Shown: positions 37,623 through 46,892 of the stretch, piece after piece | How the letters are laid out: every line of letters starts with the position of its first letter | How positions within the stretch are numbered: position 1 is the stretch's first letter | Assembly (NCBI RefSeq): GCF_900105985.1 | Contig: NZ_FNUB01000005.1 | Coordinates: 3,321,296 to 3,385,295 of the forward strand | Length of the DNA stretch: 64,000 nucleotides | DNA from: Tenacibaculum sp. MAR_2010_89 | Lineage (GTDB): Bacteria; Bacteroidota; Bacteroidia; Flavobacteriales; Flavobacteriaceae | Direction: 5' to 3' | The notes under the pieces: generated by a model | Told to the model about the DNA's origin: nothing | Database searches by the model: none | The model's input: the letters and a program-made list of their open reading frames with translations, nothing else | Translations under genes and position numbers: made by a program

Positions 37623-38360
37623 TTATTTATTATTCCAGTCTAAAAAAGTATTTAAGAAGTTATCTTTTTTTCGAGAAGAAACAGGTATTTTTTTTCCATT
37701 CTTTAAATGAATAACACCTGATTTGTCATACTTATCTATAAACTGTAAATTAACCATGAATGATTGATGAGGGCGAGTAAAACTGACTTTAGAAAGGCGT
37801 TCTTCAAATTCTTTCAAAGTTTTTGAAACTACGTGTTTTTTACCATTATTACAATAAAATGTGGTATATCCTTTATCAGATTCACAATATAACAACTCGT
37901 TTAAATCTATTACTTGAAAACTATCATGAAGAGATAATACTAATTTAGAGTCTTCATTATTCCAAACGTCTTTTACAGTTTTTATTTGTTGTTTTTGTAT
38001 TGCTACAGGTAAACTAGTAACTTTTTGTATTGCTATTTGTAGTTCTTCAATATCAACAGGTTTTAATAAATAATCTACTGCTCCAATTTTTAAAGCTTGT
38101 AATGCATATTCTTCATAAGCAGTAATAAAAATTACTTTAAAACATAAATTTTCTGTTTGCTCTAAAAAATCAAACCCCGTACCATCAGTAAGGTTGATAT
38201 CTAAAAAAATAAGGGATGGTTTGCATGCATTTGCTACAACAACAGCTTCTTTTACTGATTCACATTCTCCTATAACTTCAATATCCGTTTCAATTAATTG
38301 TAATAAATTACGTAAAGCTTTTCTAATATATGCTTTATCTTCTACTAGTAATGCTTTCAT
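37623..38360 (-). CDS. LytTR-family response regulator
   Basis: 245 residues: receiver domain with Glu7/Asp8, phospho-acceptor Asp54 (SLIFLDINLTDG), Thr in FITAYEEYA and Lys in YLLKPV; C-terminal LytTR domain (ELLYCESDKGYTTFYCNNGK, FTRPHQSFMVNLQFID, IPVSSRKK). Its ATG overlaps the kinase stop codon (38360), so the pair is translationally coupled. A 21-bp direct repeat at 40671-40700 upstream of the kinase is a likely target. Confidence 0.93.
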   Translation of the reverse strand: MKALLVEDKAYIRKALRNLLQLIETDIEVIGECESVKEAVVVANACKPSLIFLDINLTDGTGFDFLEQTENLCFKVIFITAYEEYALQALKIGAVDYLLKPVDIEELQIAIQKVTSLPVAIQKQQIKTVKDVWNNEDSKLVLSLHDSFQVIDLNELLYCESDKGYTTFYCNNGKKHVVSKTLKEFEERLSKVSFTRPHQSFMVNLQFIDKYDKSGVIHLKNGKKIPVSSRKKDNFLNTFLDWNNK

Positions 38361-40549
38361 TAAACGTCTGCTTTTATATAAGGAATTGATAAAGTAACTA
38401 TAGTGCCATGGGCATTGTATTTTTGTCTATCTTCAATAACTAAGGAGCCTTTCATTTTAAAATCTTTTGCTAAAATTTTTAATCTTTCAGATGTTATAGT
38501 GGTAGACAATGATTTTTTATTTTTCTCTTTCTTTTCATTTTCGGCAAGAATACCAATACCATTATCTATAATAGTACAAATTAATTCTTTATTTGAGTAA
38601 TCTAGATGAACCTTTAAGTTTCTATCTTCTTTTTTATCTACAAATGCATGTTCTATAGCATTTTCAACAAATGGTTGAATAAGCATAGGTGGAATTTTAA
38701 ATAATGAAGTATCTATAACATCTGCTACTGAAATTGTATATTCATATGAATCATTCTCTAAGTTTTGAAGTGCTAAATAGTTTTCTATTGCAATCAGTTC
38801 TTGAGAAAGTAAAACTATTTTATCTCTTGAATTTTCCAACGTAATACGAAGTAATTTTGAAAATTTTGACAAATAAGATACCGATGTTTTTTCTTCTTTA
38901 TTTAATATCATTCCCTGTAATACTGAAAGTGAATTAAAAATGAAGTGCGGTGTCATTTGTGAACGAAGTAATTTCTGTTCTATAACAATATTTTGAGTTT
39001 TAGATTTCTCATTTCTTAACTTTAAAAAGAAAATTATACTTCCTAAAACTAACGTCGTTATTAAAAAAGCGATAACTCCCAATAATAAATTACGCTGTGT
39101 TCTTTCTAAACTTCGAGACTTTGTATTTACTGTTTTTGTTAACCTTAACTCTCTTTTTTCAGCTGATGCTAATTCATTTTTATACTTATATTCATACTCT
39201 AACTGAGTTATTTTCTCTATATTTTTTTTATTGAAAAGACTATCATTTGCTATTTTAAATTTTTGAGAGCTTATAAATGCTTTTTCATGGTTCCCTAATT
39301 TATAGTTTATATTAGCGAGAAATTTATATGCATCTCGTTGATGCTTTAAAAGTTTATACTTATTTGCTAGCTCTACAGCTTTTTCTGCCTTAACCAAGGC
39401 TAAATTATATTTGTTTAGGTTAAAATACGCATTTACAATTCCTAAATAAGAACCTATCAAATCGTATTTCTTTTGGCTAATTTTAGTTATTTCATTTGCT
39501 TCTTGAAAATATACCAAAGCCTTAGAATTTTCTTTAATTTCGATATAAGCATAACCAAGATTTATAAGACTAATTGCTAGATCTTGATTATTTTTAATTT
39601 TTCTACTAATATTAACGGACTCCTTAAAGTATACAATTGATTTAGTAAATTCTTTCTTATTAATATATATACTTCCAATATTGTTTTTAATTGCTACTAT
39701 ATTTCTAGTATTATAATTAGCTTGATGAATAGTTAAGGCCTTATTATAAAAACTCAATGCTTTGTCATAAAGTTCTTGTTTTCTATATAAGTTTCCAATA
39801 TTACTAAACGATTGAAAAATACCTATAGAATCTTTAGCTTTTTCAGCTACATCTAATGATTTATTATGATACCTTAAAGACAAAGGATAATTCCCCTGTT
39901 CAATATACACTATAGCCATCGCATTCCAACAACTAAGTATTCCATATTCATTATTATTTTTAGTAAAAATAGTTAAAGCCTTCTTAAAGTTAACTAAGGC
40001 TTTTTCATACTCTCCATTATCCGAATAAATATCCCCTATATTATAAAGATAATTAGGTATATTTCTTTTTACACTTAGCTTTTCATCTATTGCTAATGCT
40101 TCTTTATAATACTTTAAAGCAAGTGTGGAGTTCCCTTTATAATTGTATAAAACGCCCAAAGCATTTTTACAGCCTGCTATACTTTTTATATCGTTTATTG
40201 AATTATAAAGTTTTGTTGCTTTTTCATAATTTTCAATAGCTACTTTAAAATCAGCTTGTTCCATATAAATAATCCCTTTCATATAAAAGCTTCTTGCTTT
40301 TCCTTTTACAGATTGTATTTCATCTGCTAATTCTCCAGCTTGTTCAGCATAAGTTATTGCTTGAGGTGGATTATTTCTATAATGGTAATAGGCTAAATGG
40401 TTAAGTATTTTTACACGAACAGTGTCATGCTTTATATATGTTTTTAACTCTTTTTTTAAACTATCTATCTTTTTATTTTGAGCTTGCATACTTCCTACAA
40501 AAAACAAAACGCTTAACAGACAAAGAATATATTTATTTATAGGGCTCAT
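38360..40549 (-). CDS. TPR-containing sensor histidine kinase (LytS/His_kinase type)
   Basis: 729 residues: signal peptide (LLSVLFFVGSMQAQ), about eight tetratricopeptide repeats outside the membrane (GCKNALGVLYNYKGNSTLALKYY and similar), a membrane helix near residue 485-505 (LLLGVIAFLITTLVLGSIIFF) and a His_kinase domain with the acceptor His in RSQMTPHFIFNSLS and ATP-site motifs ENAIEHAF and DNGIGI. A C-terminal HATPase ends the protein. Paired with the LytTR regulator; input signal unknown. Confidence 0.92.
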   Translation of the reverse strand: MSPINKYILCLLSVLFFVGSMQAQNKKIDSLKKELKTYIKHDTVRVKILNHLAYYHYRNNPPQAITYAEQAGELADEIQSVKGKARSFYMKGIIYMEQADFKVAIENYEKATKLYNSINDIKSIAGCKNALGVLYNYKGNSTLALKYYKEALAIDEKLSVKRNIPNYLYNIGDIYSDNGEYEKALVNFKKALTIFTKNNNEYGILSCWNAMAIVYIEQGNYPLSLRYHNKSLDVAEKAKDSIGIFQSFSNIGNLYRKQELYDKALSFYNKALTIHQANYNTRNIVAIKNNIGSIYINKKEFTKSIVYFKESVNISRKIKNNQDLAISLINLGYAYIEIKENSKALVYFQEANEITKISQKKYDLIGSYLGIVNAYFNLNKYNLALVKAEKAVELANKYKLLKHQRDAYKFLANINYKLGNHEKAFISSQKFKIANDSLFNKKNIEKITQLEYEYKYKNELASAEKRELRLTKTVNTKSRSLERTQRNLLLGVIAFLITTLVLGSIIFFLKLRNEKSKTQNIVIEQKLLRSQMTPHFIFNSLSVLQGMILNKEEKTSVSYLSKFSKLLRITLENSRDKIVLLSQELIAIENYLALQNLENDSYEYTISVADVIDTSLFKIPPMLIQPFVENAIEHAFVDKKEDRNLKVHLDYSNKELICTIIDNGIGILAENEKKEKNKKSLSTTITSERLKILAKDFKMKGSLVIEDRQKYNAHGTIVTLSIPYIKADV

Positions 40550-40670
40550 AAAGTTCTTTTATTTTAAAATAATAAGAAGTGCTAAATCTACAATTTTTTA
40601 TATTATGACAACATCTATACTAATTAATTAAATTATTCTTTAAAAACACAATTTTCCATTATTCCTTTCT

Positions 40671-40700
40671 TAATGGTTACTCCCAATAAACTAATGGTTA
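40671..40700. promoter_or_regulatory. 21-bp tandem direct repeat (probable LytTR operator)
   Basis: TAATGGTTA occurs at 40671 and 40692, with matching flanks (CTCCCAATAAAC and TCCCTAATAAAT), giving a near-perfect 21-bp tandem repeat about 120 bp upstream of the kinase/LytTR operon. A 9-bp repeat with 12-bp spacer is the textbook LytTR binding geometry. The 14-mer TAATGGTTATCCCT recurs at 48896. Confidence 0.55.
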
Positions 40701-40810
40701 TCCCTAATAAATAGACAAGGGTAATTACTTATTTCTTTTCATATACTTTTTATTTAAGTTTACTATATGTTATTAAGATTTGTAGGGAATTCTTAATAAG
40801 AATAAGTCAG

Positions 40811-41662
40811 CTAGTTTTTAAATAAACTAGCTTTCTTTTTGTAAATCAATATCTTCAATAGTTTTATTATTTTATCCCATTTCCAAATAACCAATATTAG
40901 AAATACGTATATACCATTAAACAATACAAGTGTAAAAATAAATGGAGTCCAAGTTTCAAAAGTTATTATATCTGGAATAAATAAAATACTTTTACTCGAG
41001 TTAGTATTAGAAATTAAATGTCTAGTTGCCCAATTATTCCCTAAATGAAGTCCGATTGGAAAAAACATCGATTTTGATCTTAATAAGGCAGTAGCAAACA
41101 ATAAATGTCCAACTGGAATTGTAATAATAAGCATAACTATCATTCCTTTATTTTGTAATACATCTTCATCAACAACATGTATGAGCATAAATAAGATTGA
41201 AAAAATAATATTAGTAACAGCTACATTAGATACTTCTATTGTTTTCTTAAACAAATAGCCTCTAAATAAAAGTTCTTCAGTTGCTACTTGTGGTAATATA
41301 AAATAGAATGCAAACAATATTACTTCAAAATTAATTGATGTTGAAACCTCAAATACTTCACCAACATATAATCCTCTTAAATATTTTGCTCCTAAGAAAA
41401 CCAATATCCCTATTAAAATCCCTAGAAATAAGAATCCTATATTTTTAATATTAAAATTAAGTCCAATCTCTTTTAGAGACTTCCCTTCTATTTTATATAA
41501 AACCCAAGTCGCTAAAACTAATAACAAAGGTGCCCCATACGGTATACACTGTTTTATAAAACCTTTATTAATTAATGTACTTACAAATAATGCAGCAATA
41601 AAAAATATAATCGCTACAACAAATTTAGCCCCTGTTGGATACTTTTTAAATAATAGTTTCAT
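40811..41662 (-). CDS. CPBP-family intramembrane metalloprotease
   Basis: 283 residues, about eight membrane helices. Conserved CPBP (Abi/CAAX) motifs are visible: EELLFRGYLF (motif 1, EExxxR), FSILFMLIHVV (motif 2 region) and PIGLHLGNNWATRHL (motif 3). Members cleave peptides in the membrane, and in Gram-positive bacteria some lie beside bacteriocin genes and serve as immunity proteins; whether that holds here is inference. It overlaps the second CPBP gene by 17 bp. Confidence 0.85.
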   Translation of the reverse strand: MKLLFKKYPTGAKFVVAIIFFIAALFVSTLINKGFIKQCIPYGAPLLLVLATWVLYKIEGKSLKEIGLNFNIKNIGFLFLGILIGILVFLGAKYLRGLYVGEVFEVSTSINFEVILFAFYFILPQVATEELLFRGYLFKKTIEVSNVAVTNIIFSILFMLIHVVDEDVLQNKGMIVMLIITIPVGHLLFATALLRSKSMFFPIGLHLGNNWATRHLISNTNSSKSILFIPDIITFETWTPFIFTLVLFNGIYVFLILVIWKWDKIIKLLKILIYKKKASLFKN

Positions 41663-42380
41663 TGCTTATTATTGATTGTTTTGTTTTGAATAAATTTAAA
41701 TCATAACTCAATGATAATTTCACAGTAAACAAAGTTATAACTGAAGGAAATAAACCTTTGAAAAGGTTAAAACCTAACCAACTCCAATCGTTTAATTGTA
41801 TTTTACTTATTGTTTTAAAGATCAATTCTCCATAAGGTTGTGACTCAAAGAAAAATGTATTCAATAGGTTTATACCTAAATGAAACCCTAAACCTAACAT
41901 AATAGATCTTGTTTTATGAAACGTGTATGCCCAAACATAGCCCGTAAATCCAGTTATCAGAATAACGTATAGTATTGGGATAATTTTTGCTTCTGTTAAA
42001 CCATAAGAGAATACATGGTAAATACCGAAGCACAAAGCAGAAATTAAAAGTCCCCAATTAACACTTAACTTATTAATTAAGATGTAAAGTATTGCTCCTC
42101 TAAATACCAAATCTTCTGTTAATGCTGACCTGAGATGGTAAACAAATGCATTAAGAATTGAGTGGTAGTTAATACTATATTGTAATTTCCAATCTATATC
42201 CAAAACAATAGTTTCTATATAGATATTCAATAAAGTAATGATCATAATAAATACCATACCAATTACAAACTGAATGGTTCGCTTACCACTAGGCACAATA
42301 CCTATCGATTCAATGTTCTTATTCAGAATAAGGTGTAGAAGTCCCCAAGAGACTACTATTATTACTAATAATCCTAACAT
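41646..42380 (-). CDS. CPBP-family intramembrane metalloprotease
   Basis: 244 residues, about seven helices, with TEDLVFRGAILYILIN (the first motif reads ED in place of EE), LCFGIYHVFSYGL and MLGLGFHLGINLLN. The Glu-to-Asp difference keeps the acidic ligand but is unusual. It overlaps the other CPBP gene by 17 bp and follows the XRE gene by 25 bp, forming a three-gene operon just before the leader-peptide region. Confidence 0.82.
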   Translation of the reverse strand: MLGLLVIIVVSWGLLHLILNKNIESIGIVPSGKRTIQFVIGMVFIMIITLLNIYIETIVLDIDWKLQYSINYHSILNAFVYHLRSALTEDLVFRGAILYILINKLSVNWGLLISALCFGIYHVFSYGLTEAKIIPILYVILITGFTGYVWAYTFHKTRSIMLGLGFHLGINLLNTFFFESQPYGELIFKTISKIQLNDWSWLGFNLFKGLFPSVITLFTVKLSLSYDLNLFKTKQSIISNETII

Positions 42381-42405
42381 ATTATACTATTAAAAAATTA
42401 AAATT

Positions 42406-42975
42406 CTAAGCCAGTTTTGGCTTTAAAAAAGGAATTGAAAGAGGGTAATAGCAAGTCTCAGAATCTAATGCAGACATTGTATTTTTGAAACTAAATATTA
42501 TACCAAAAAGAAATACTGCACCAGTACCAAAAAAGTTTACCCCAGGAAAAGGAAAAAATAGTAGCAGCGATATAATTATTAGCAAATTTATTGTGCAGTG
42601 AAAATTAATAACAGCTCTACCATGTTCATCATATGTTTTATTATCTTCTGCCTTACTTATCCAAGTAAACAATGGAAACAAAATATTTCCAAATGGAAAA
42701 ATTAAGCCAAAAAAAGGTGATGCGTGTAACAACAGCATCCATTTACGCTTTATTGTTTCTTCTTTTGGATTATCAAGAACTAATAAATCATCAACCTCAA
42801 CACTTAATCCACTAGCTAATAATTTTATAGTTTGTAAATGTGGTTGAACATCACCTTTCTCTATACGTTGTATTGTTCTTATACCAACTGTTGTTTTGTC
42901 CGAAAGTTCTTCTTGTGTAAACCCTTTTAACTTTCGTTGATATATTAAATTTTCGCTAATTGATTTTGTTTTCAT
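42406..42975 (-). CDS. XRE regulator with DUF4870-like membrane domain
   Basis: 189 residues: helix-turn-helix (NLIYQRKLKGFTQEELSDKT, VGIRTIQRIEKG) in the first 65, then several hydrophobic segments (about 88-110, 128-150 and 150-165) of the DUF4870 type with DEHGRAVINFHCTIN. Membrane-bound transcription factors of this layout are common in Flavobacteriia. It probably controls the two CPBP genes downstream. Confidence 0.82.
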   Translation of the reverse strand: MKTKSISENLIYQRKLKGFTQEELSDKTTVGIRTIQRIEKGDVQPHLQTIKLLASGLSVEVDDLLVLDNPKEETIKRKWMLLLHASPFFGLIFPFGNILFPLFTWISKAEDNKTYDEHGRAVINFHCTINLLIIISLLLFFPFPGVNFFGTGAVFLFGIIFSFKNTMSALDSETCYYPLSIPFLKPKLA

Positions 42976-43250
42976 TTTCTATGTTTTGCTTTGGGCAAAT
43001 CTAGCGTGTATCTATGGTAATTAGCACGTCATTTAAATGTCACCTATATGTCATCTTCAGTAAATATAAGGGTTTCAAAATCAAATAACATTTTTCCTTT
43101 AAACTCTTAAAAAGAATTTGATAAAATATCAATTGTAAAAAACACCACATTTTCCAATCAATAAAATTAAGATTTATAAAATAGTCAATGCTAAATTGAT
43201 GTCTGCTTTCTTTTTTTATCGTTTATTTTCATTTCACTTATAGTCAATCT

Positions 43251-43413
43251 ACCATTCATCTACACATAACACCACCTCATCCAATACTTAAATAAAACAC
43301 TTATACCTTAAAGTATATTTACTGTATAGTTTAAAATTTGATTATTCATTTTTAGTAAATAGTTTAATTAGTTAAAAAAAGAAGTATTCCGTGGGGGACT
43401 GCTTCTTTTTTTT
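43251..43413 (+). ncRNA. A-type repeat copy 1: promoter plus short hairpin transcript
   Basis: The unit begins at ACCATTCATC and runs to a T-run. TTTG at 43337-43340, a 19-bp spacer and TAGTTTAA (43360-43367; consensus TAGTTTGG, last two bases changed) form the promoter. About 10 bp later AAAAAAGAAG pairs with CTTCTTTTTT around a loop containing CGTGGGGGAC. No open frame fits in the transcript. The G-rich loop is the conserved part of the family. Confidence 0.6.
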
Positions 43414-43426
43414 GTAAAAAATTAAT

Positions 43427-43909
43427 TCACAAAATCAACAAAATATAAACCCAATAACAAAAAGACAATAAATAGAAAAGAAAAATTGACATTCTCTTAA
43501 ATTCAATTTTTTTAAGCTTTATATTTTTTATGACTAACGTTTTTGAAACTTCATCGTGTATTGTCTTTTCACTATCACTAACGAAAGAAACCAAGCTAAA
43601 AAACCTACTTAAATTCCTTATCATTAATTGAAAGAAGCTTGGCTTACCTCCTTTTTCATTAACCACCTTATTTTGAGTTTTAAACTTACCCGGTGTTCTT
43701 AAATAAAAAAATTCAAATAAAAAATAATAACTAAATCTTACTAAATAGTAAAGTAAGATAGATATCAAAATACCTTTATCAAATAACAAAATAAATAAGT
43801 AACTTAAAAGTGACGACAACCAAAAATCAATTATAAAATTTTCGGATCTATCATCACTATTTGAAATAGCCTCCTCTTTATTATTTTCTTTTATTAATTT
43901 CATAGTCAA
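43427..43909 (-). CDS. RDD-family membrane protein
   Basis: 160 residues. The RDD outline is present: IDFWLSSLLSYLFILLF, a second helix around 50-75, then YLRTPGKFKTQNKVVNEKG (RTPGK motif) and a final helix at 143-160. The Arg-Asp-Asp triplet is reduced. Role unknown; such proteins may carry ions or small solutes. It sits between two A-type repeats. Confidence 0.7.
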   Translation of the reverse strand: MTMKLIKENNKEEAISNSDDRSENFIIDFWLSSLLSYLFILLFDKGILISILLYYLVRFSYYFLFEFFYLRTPGKFKTQNKVVNEKGGKPSFFQLMIRNLSRFFSLVSFVSDSEKTIHDEVSKTLVIKNIKLKKIEFKRMSIFLFYLLSFCYWVYILLIL

Positions 43910-44009
43910 TAAACAAACAACAATTGTACTTTTATTTGTTTTACGAATTTAATTCATTTCTTATTTATTCAAAAACTATACTATTTCTTATTTTTAAAAC
44001 AAATATCCT

Positions 44010-44172
44010 ACCACTCATCTACACATAATACCAACTCAACAAATACTTCAATAAACTACTTAAATACTAAAGTATATTTACTGTATAGTTTAAAATTTGA
44101 TTTTTCATTTTTAGTAAATAGTTTGGTTAGTTAAAAAAAGAGGTATTCCGCGGGGGGCTACTTCTTTTTTTT
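44010..44172 (+). ncRNA. A-type repeat copy 2: perfect promoter plus G-loop hairpin
   Basis: TTTG (44096-44099), 19 bp, TAGTTTGG (44119-44126) is a textbook Bacteroidetes promoter. The predicted transcript starts near 44133 and ends at a hairpin whose arms are AAAAAAGAGGTA and TACTTCTTTTTT with loop TTCCGCGGGGGGC. About 40 nt in all. It precedes the first leader-peptide gene (44319). Confidence 0.65.
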
Positions 44173-44318
44173 GCTGAAAAAATAAAAATATCTAATAATG
44201 AACTACGCTTTTTAATTAATCTTCCCCGAATATGAATTTATTTAGTTCAATTTTTAAAAGAGAGAATTTAACATTAAGGTTTGACATAATTTTGATAAAT
44301 ATGTTAAAATATATTAAT

Positions 44319-44516
44319 ATGTTAAAAAGGTTATCTAAACTAGGAACAACATTAACTAACCCTGAATTAAAATTAATTCAAGGTAGTAGGAAATTAACAA
44401 ATGATATGAATTTTGGCCCAGGGGGTGCTTGTTCAAAAAGTAATTTATGTCCTACAGGACAGTGGTGCATTTGTGATAATGATGATTGTACTTCTGGATC
44501 TTGTCAATACACGTAG
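44319..44516 (+). CDS. Leader peptide gene P1 (GS-type)
   Basis: 65 residues. The leader MLKRLSKLGTTLTNPELKLI ends at QGS instead of GG (a Gly-Ser variant also seen in P7). The core contains six Cys (CSKSNLC, CICDNDDC, SGSC). A TAATTTTG box at 44287-44294 lies 24 bp upstream of this ATG, which together with the alignment to the other leaders decides the start over the upstream in-frame ATGs at 44232 and 44301. A hairpin terminator follows. No modifying enzyme lies nearby. Confidence 0.7.
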   Translation: MLKRLSKLGTTLTNPELKLIQGSRKLTNDMNFGPGGACSKSNLCPTGQWCICDNDDCTSGSCQYT

Positions 44517-44525
44517 ATCTTATAT

Positions 44526-44552
44526 AATCGCCTAAAGTTAATTTAGGCGATT
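44526..44552 (+). terminator. Terminator of P1
   Basis: AATCGCCTAAA pairs with TTTAGGCGATT before TTTTTC, 10 bp after the P1 stop. Confidence 0.85.
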
Positions 44553-44635
44553 TTTCTCCTAGTTTAACCAAGTAACTTATATTTCTTTTATTTTATCATT
44601 TTATTTCTTCCTTTCCTGTTATTTGCCAATAATAA

Positions 44636-44799
44636 ACCATTCATCGATACTTAATACCTTCTCATCAAATACCTATACAAAGTATTTATACCTTAAAGTA
44701 TATTTACAGTATAGTTTTAAAATTTGATTTTTCATTTTTAGTAAATAGTTTGGTTAGTAAGAGAAAGAGGTATTCCGCGGGGGGCTACTTCTTTTTTTT
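44636..44799 (+). ncRNA. A-type repeat copy 3: perfect promoter plus G-loop hairpin
   Basis: TTTG (44723-44726), 19 bp, TAGTTTGG (44746-44753). Hairpin AAAGAGGTA / TACTTCTTT with loop TTCCGCGGGGGGC and a T-run. Same layout as copies 2 and 4. Confidence 0.65.
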
Positions 44800-44900
44800 A
44801 GTATAATTATATAACTCAATCAACTGAAAATATTTAATTTATCTCAAATACTACTACTACTTCCATACTACATTTTCAATAACTTAAAATTTATCTTTTA

Positions 44901-44995
44901 TATTTAAGTAATAATATTAGGACCCGTGGGGACGGGCTTGAGGTTAGGTTGGTCTATTTTTCTTTTATAGGAATAGACCAACTATTTTTTTATTT
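44901..44995 (+). ncRNA. B-type small RNA candidate 1 (GACCCGTGGGGACGGGCTT)
   Basis: GACCCGTGGGGACGGGCTT at 44921-44939 folds as CCCGT-GGGG-ACGGG, a five-pair stem with a GGGG loop. TTGGTCTATT (44958-) and AATAGACCAA downstream form a terminator hairpin followed by TATTTTTTT. A close second copy lies at 47151. Exact transcript ends are unknown. Confidence 0.5.
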
Positions 44996-45032
44996 TTTCA
45001 CTTCTTCTTTTAAATTCATATATACATAATAT

Positions 45033-45197
45033 ACCTTTCATCTACACAAATCTTCTTTTCATCAAATACTTAAGTTGATAACTTCAATCTTAAATTATAT
45101 TTACTGTATAGTTTAAAATTTGATTTTTCATTTTTAGTAAATAGTTTGGTTAGTAAAAAAAAGAGGTATTCCACGGGGGGCTACTTCTTTTTTTTTT
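45033..45197 (+). ncRNA. A-type repeat copy 4: perfect promoter plus G-loop hairpin
   Basis: TTTG (45119-45122), 19 bp, TAGTTTGG (45142-45149). Hairpin arms AAAAAAGAGGTA / TACTTCTTTTTT with loop TTCCACGGGGGGC. Copies 2 to 4 and this one differ by single bases in the loop (CGCGG versus CACGG). Confidence 0.65.
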
Positions 45198-45336
45198 GCA
45201 TTATATCTATATGCTTACAACATAAGTAATACATAAATGTTGTATCACTCCACTTCTTTCATTATTTTTTAAATTTATGAGTAGGGTTAATATTTTTTAA
45301 CTTGTTATATAAACTTTCCCTCCCTTTTTTAATAAT
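45198..45336. other. Gene-free stretch
   Basis: About 140 bp of AT-rich DNA with no frame or hairpin, leading into the UUCG terminator at 45337. Together with copies 3 and 4 and the B element it makes a gene-free 1-kb tract. Confidence 0.4.
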
Positions 45337-45357
45337 GCTCCTTCGGGAGCTTTTTTT
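45337..45357 (+). terminator. UUCG-tetraloop terminator without an upstream gene
   Basis: GCTCC-TTCG-GGAGC followed by seven T. No frame ends upstream on the plus strand, so it must end an untranslated transcript, possibly an unrecognised small RNA. Confidence 0.6.
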
Positions 45358-45571
45358 ATGCTTTTAAATTTATCGTTAAAAAATTTCTCAATCACTTTAA
45401 AAATATTACAAGGTCGTTTGTTTTTATTTTTTATCTCTTTGTTACTAGTAAATTATAACTCCTATTTTTATCATAAAAAACATCTCTTACAAGGTATTTT
45501 TATAATTTTATATTTACTAAATAAACATCAGATATAAAAATCTACTCATTTTGAATAGAACTACATACATA

Positions 45572-46678
45572 TTATTTTTGACTGGTTTTAGATCTAACCT
45601 TTTTTTCAAAACATTTTTTTTCCCCTTCTAAAGTTCCTCTATAATATTTATTGTTTTTTATAAATAAAATTTCTCCATATTTTCCTTTTTTTATACTTGA
45701 ATCTACACCAAAAATTTTATTATCATATAAACTTACCACTTCTTTATTAGAACAATGACCTACTATAATATGATCTGAATTTATTGATTCTAATATATTA
45801 GTAATCTGTTTGTCTTGTAAATTATCATTAAAATACCCACGATACCATATTAAACTTTTCTTACCATAGTATACTTTATAAAAATCAGTACTTTTCATCT
45901 CTTTTTTACTCCTATCAATTGATTTCCTCATTAAACTATTTATCTCTTCAAGATTAAAATCATTTTGAGATATAAAATCTTTTGAAATACCTCCATGAAC
46001 AAATACATTATTATTAATTTTAATAATAGTAGACTTTGACCTTAGCCATCTTCCAATAACTGTTCTATTATTGTACAATTCATTATACTTTAAACCAAGC
46101 AAATCAGATGTTTTTTGATATTTTTTATTAATATATCTCAAATCTTTATGAAGAACCATATATTCATGATTTCCTAATAAAAAATGTACTTTACCTCCTC
46201 TTTTATCTGCTTGTTGCTCTAGTTTATAAATTAAAAGAAGCATTTCATTTACCTTATTTCCCCTATCAAAAATATCGCCTACAATTACCAAATGACCTTT
46301 ACCAAACTTCCAATTTAATTTCTTATCTATTATTTTATTTGCTTTTAATAACTTAATAGCTAGTTCATACTTTCCATGAATATCACTTAATGCAGCAATT
46401 TTTCTAATATTTTTAAATTCTGATTTATTTGGTAAGAATATTGTGTCATAAGAATTCTTCTTTAACACTTTTGTAAAAACCTGATTCTCTATTATTTTTT
46501 TTTCTATTAACTGTTTTTTTTTAATAAAAATATAGGGGCCATCATTTAATTTAAGTTTTTCATTTTTATAACTGCCTTCAGAAGTTATCGCTTTTTGACC
46601 ATAAACTTTTGATAAACTAACAAGAAGGATTACAAAGTACACATAGGTTTTAAGCATAGATCTCAATATTATTAACAA
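45572..46678 (-). CDS. Secreted metallophosphoesterase (calcineurin-like)
   Basis: 368 residues with a signal peptide (FVILLVSLSKVYGQ). Calcineurin-like metal-binding motifs are complete: ALSDIHGKYELA, VIVGDIFDRGNKVNE, FLLGNHEYMVLH, NVFVHGGISKDF and IIVGHCSNKEV. It therefore likely hydrolyses phosphoesters with two metal ions in the periplasm or outside. It interrupts the leader-peptide region and is in the opposite direction; no link to the peptides is evident. Confidence 0.88.
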   Translation of the reverse strand: MLIILRSMLKTYVYFVILLVSLSKVYGQKAITSEGSYKNEKLKLNDGPYIFIKKKQLIEKKIIENQVFTKVLKKNSYDTIFLPNKSEFKNIRKIAALSDIHGKYELAIKLLKANKIIDKKLNWKFGKGHLVIVGDIFDRGNKVNEMLLLIYKLEQQADKRGGKVHFLLGNHEYMVLHKDLRYINKKYQKTSDLLGLKYNELYNNRTVIGRWLRSKSTIIKINNNVFVHGGISKDFISQNDFNLEEINSLMRKSIDRSKKEMKSTDFYKVYYGKKSLIWYRGYFNDNLQDKQITNILESINSDHIIVGHCSNKEVVSLYDNKIFGVDSSIKKGKYGEILFIKNNKYYRGTLEGEKKCFEKKVRSKTSQK

Positions 46679-46797
46679 ATGATTACAGCAAATATACTTT
46701 CTTTTAATTTTCCTCTTATCAATACAAATATCTATATCGTTAAATACTTTATTATTGGCTTCAATCTTATTCTAAAGTCACTTATTTCATAGCCCAC

Positions 46798-46826
46798 AAA
46801 TAAGTAAGGTAAAACCTTACTTATTT
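46798..46826. promoter_or_regulatory. Palindromic operator upstream of P2
   Basis: AAATAAGTAAGGT (46798-46810), AAA, and ACCTTACTTATTT (46814-46826) are a perfect 13-bp inverted repeat. It lies 36 bp upstream of the TAAGTTTG box (46863-46870), upstream of the RNA-polymerase site and so suited to an activator. The same site recurs before P4, P5, P6 and in part P7. Confidence 0.65.
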
Positions 46827-46892
46827 TACGGTTTAATCTTCTTTTTTAAATAATCTAATTTATAAGTTTGAGAAACTTTAAAATCTTATATC

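Noticed and set aside
44232..44318. N-terminal extension of P1
   Set aside because: The ATG at 44319 aligns with the other leaders and lies the right distance from the TAATTTTG box.
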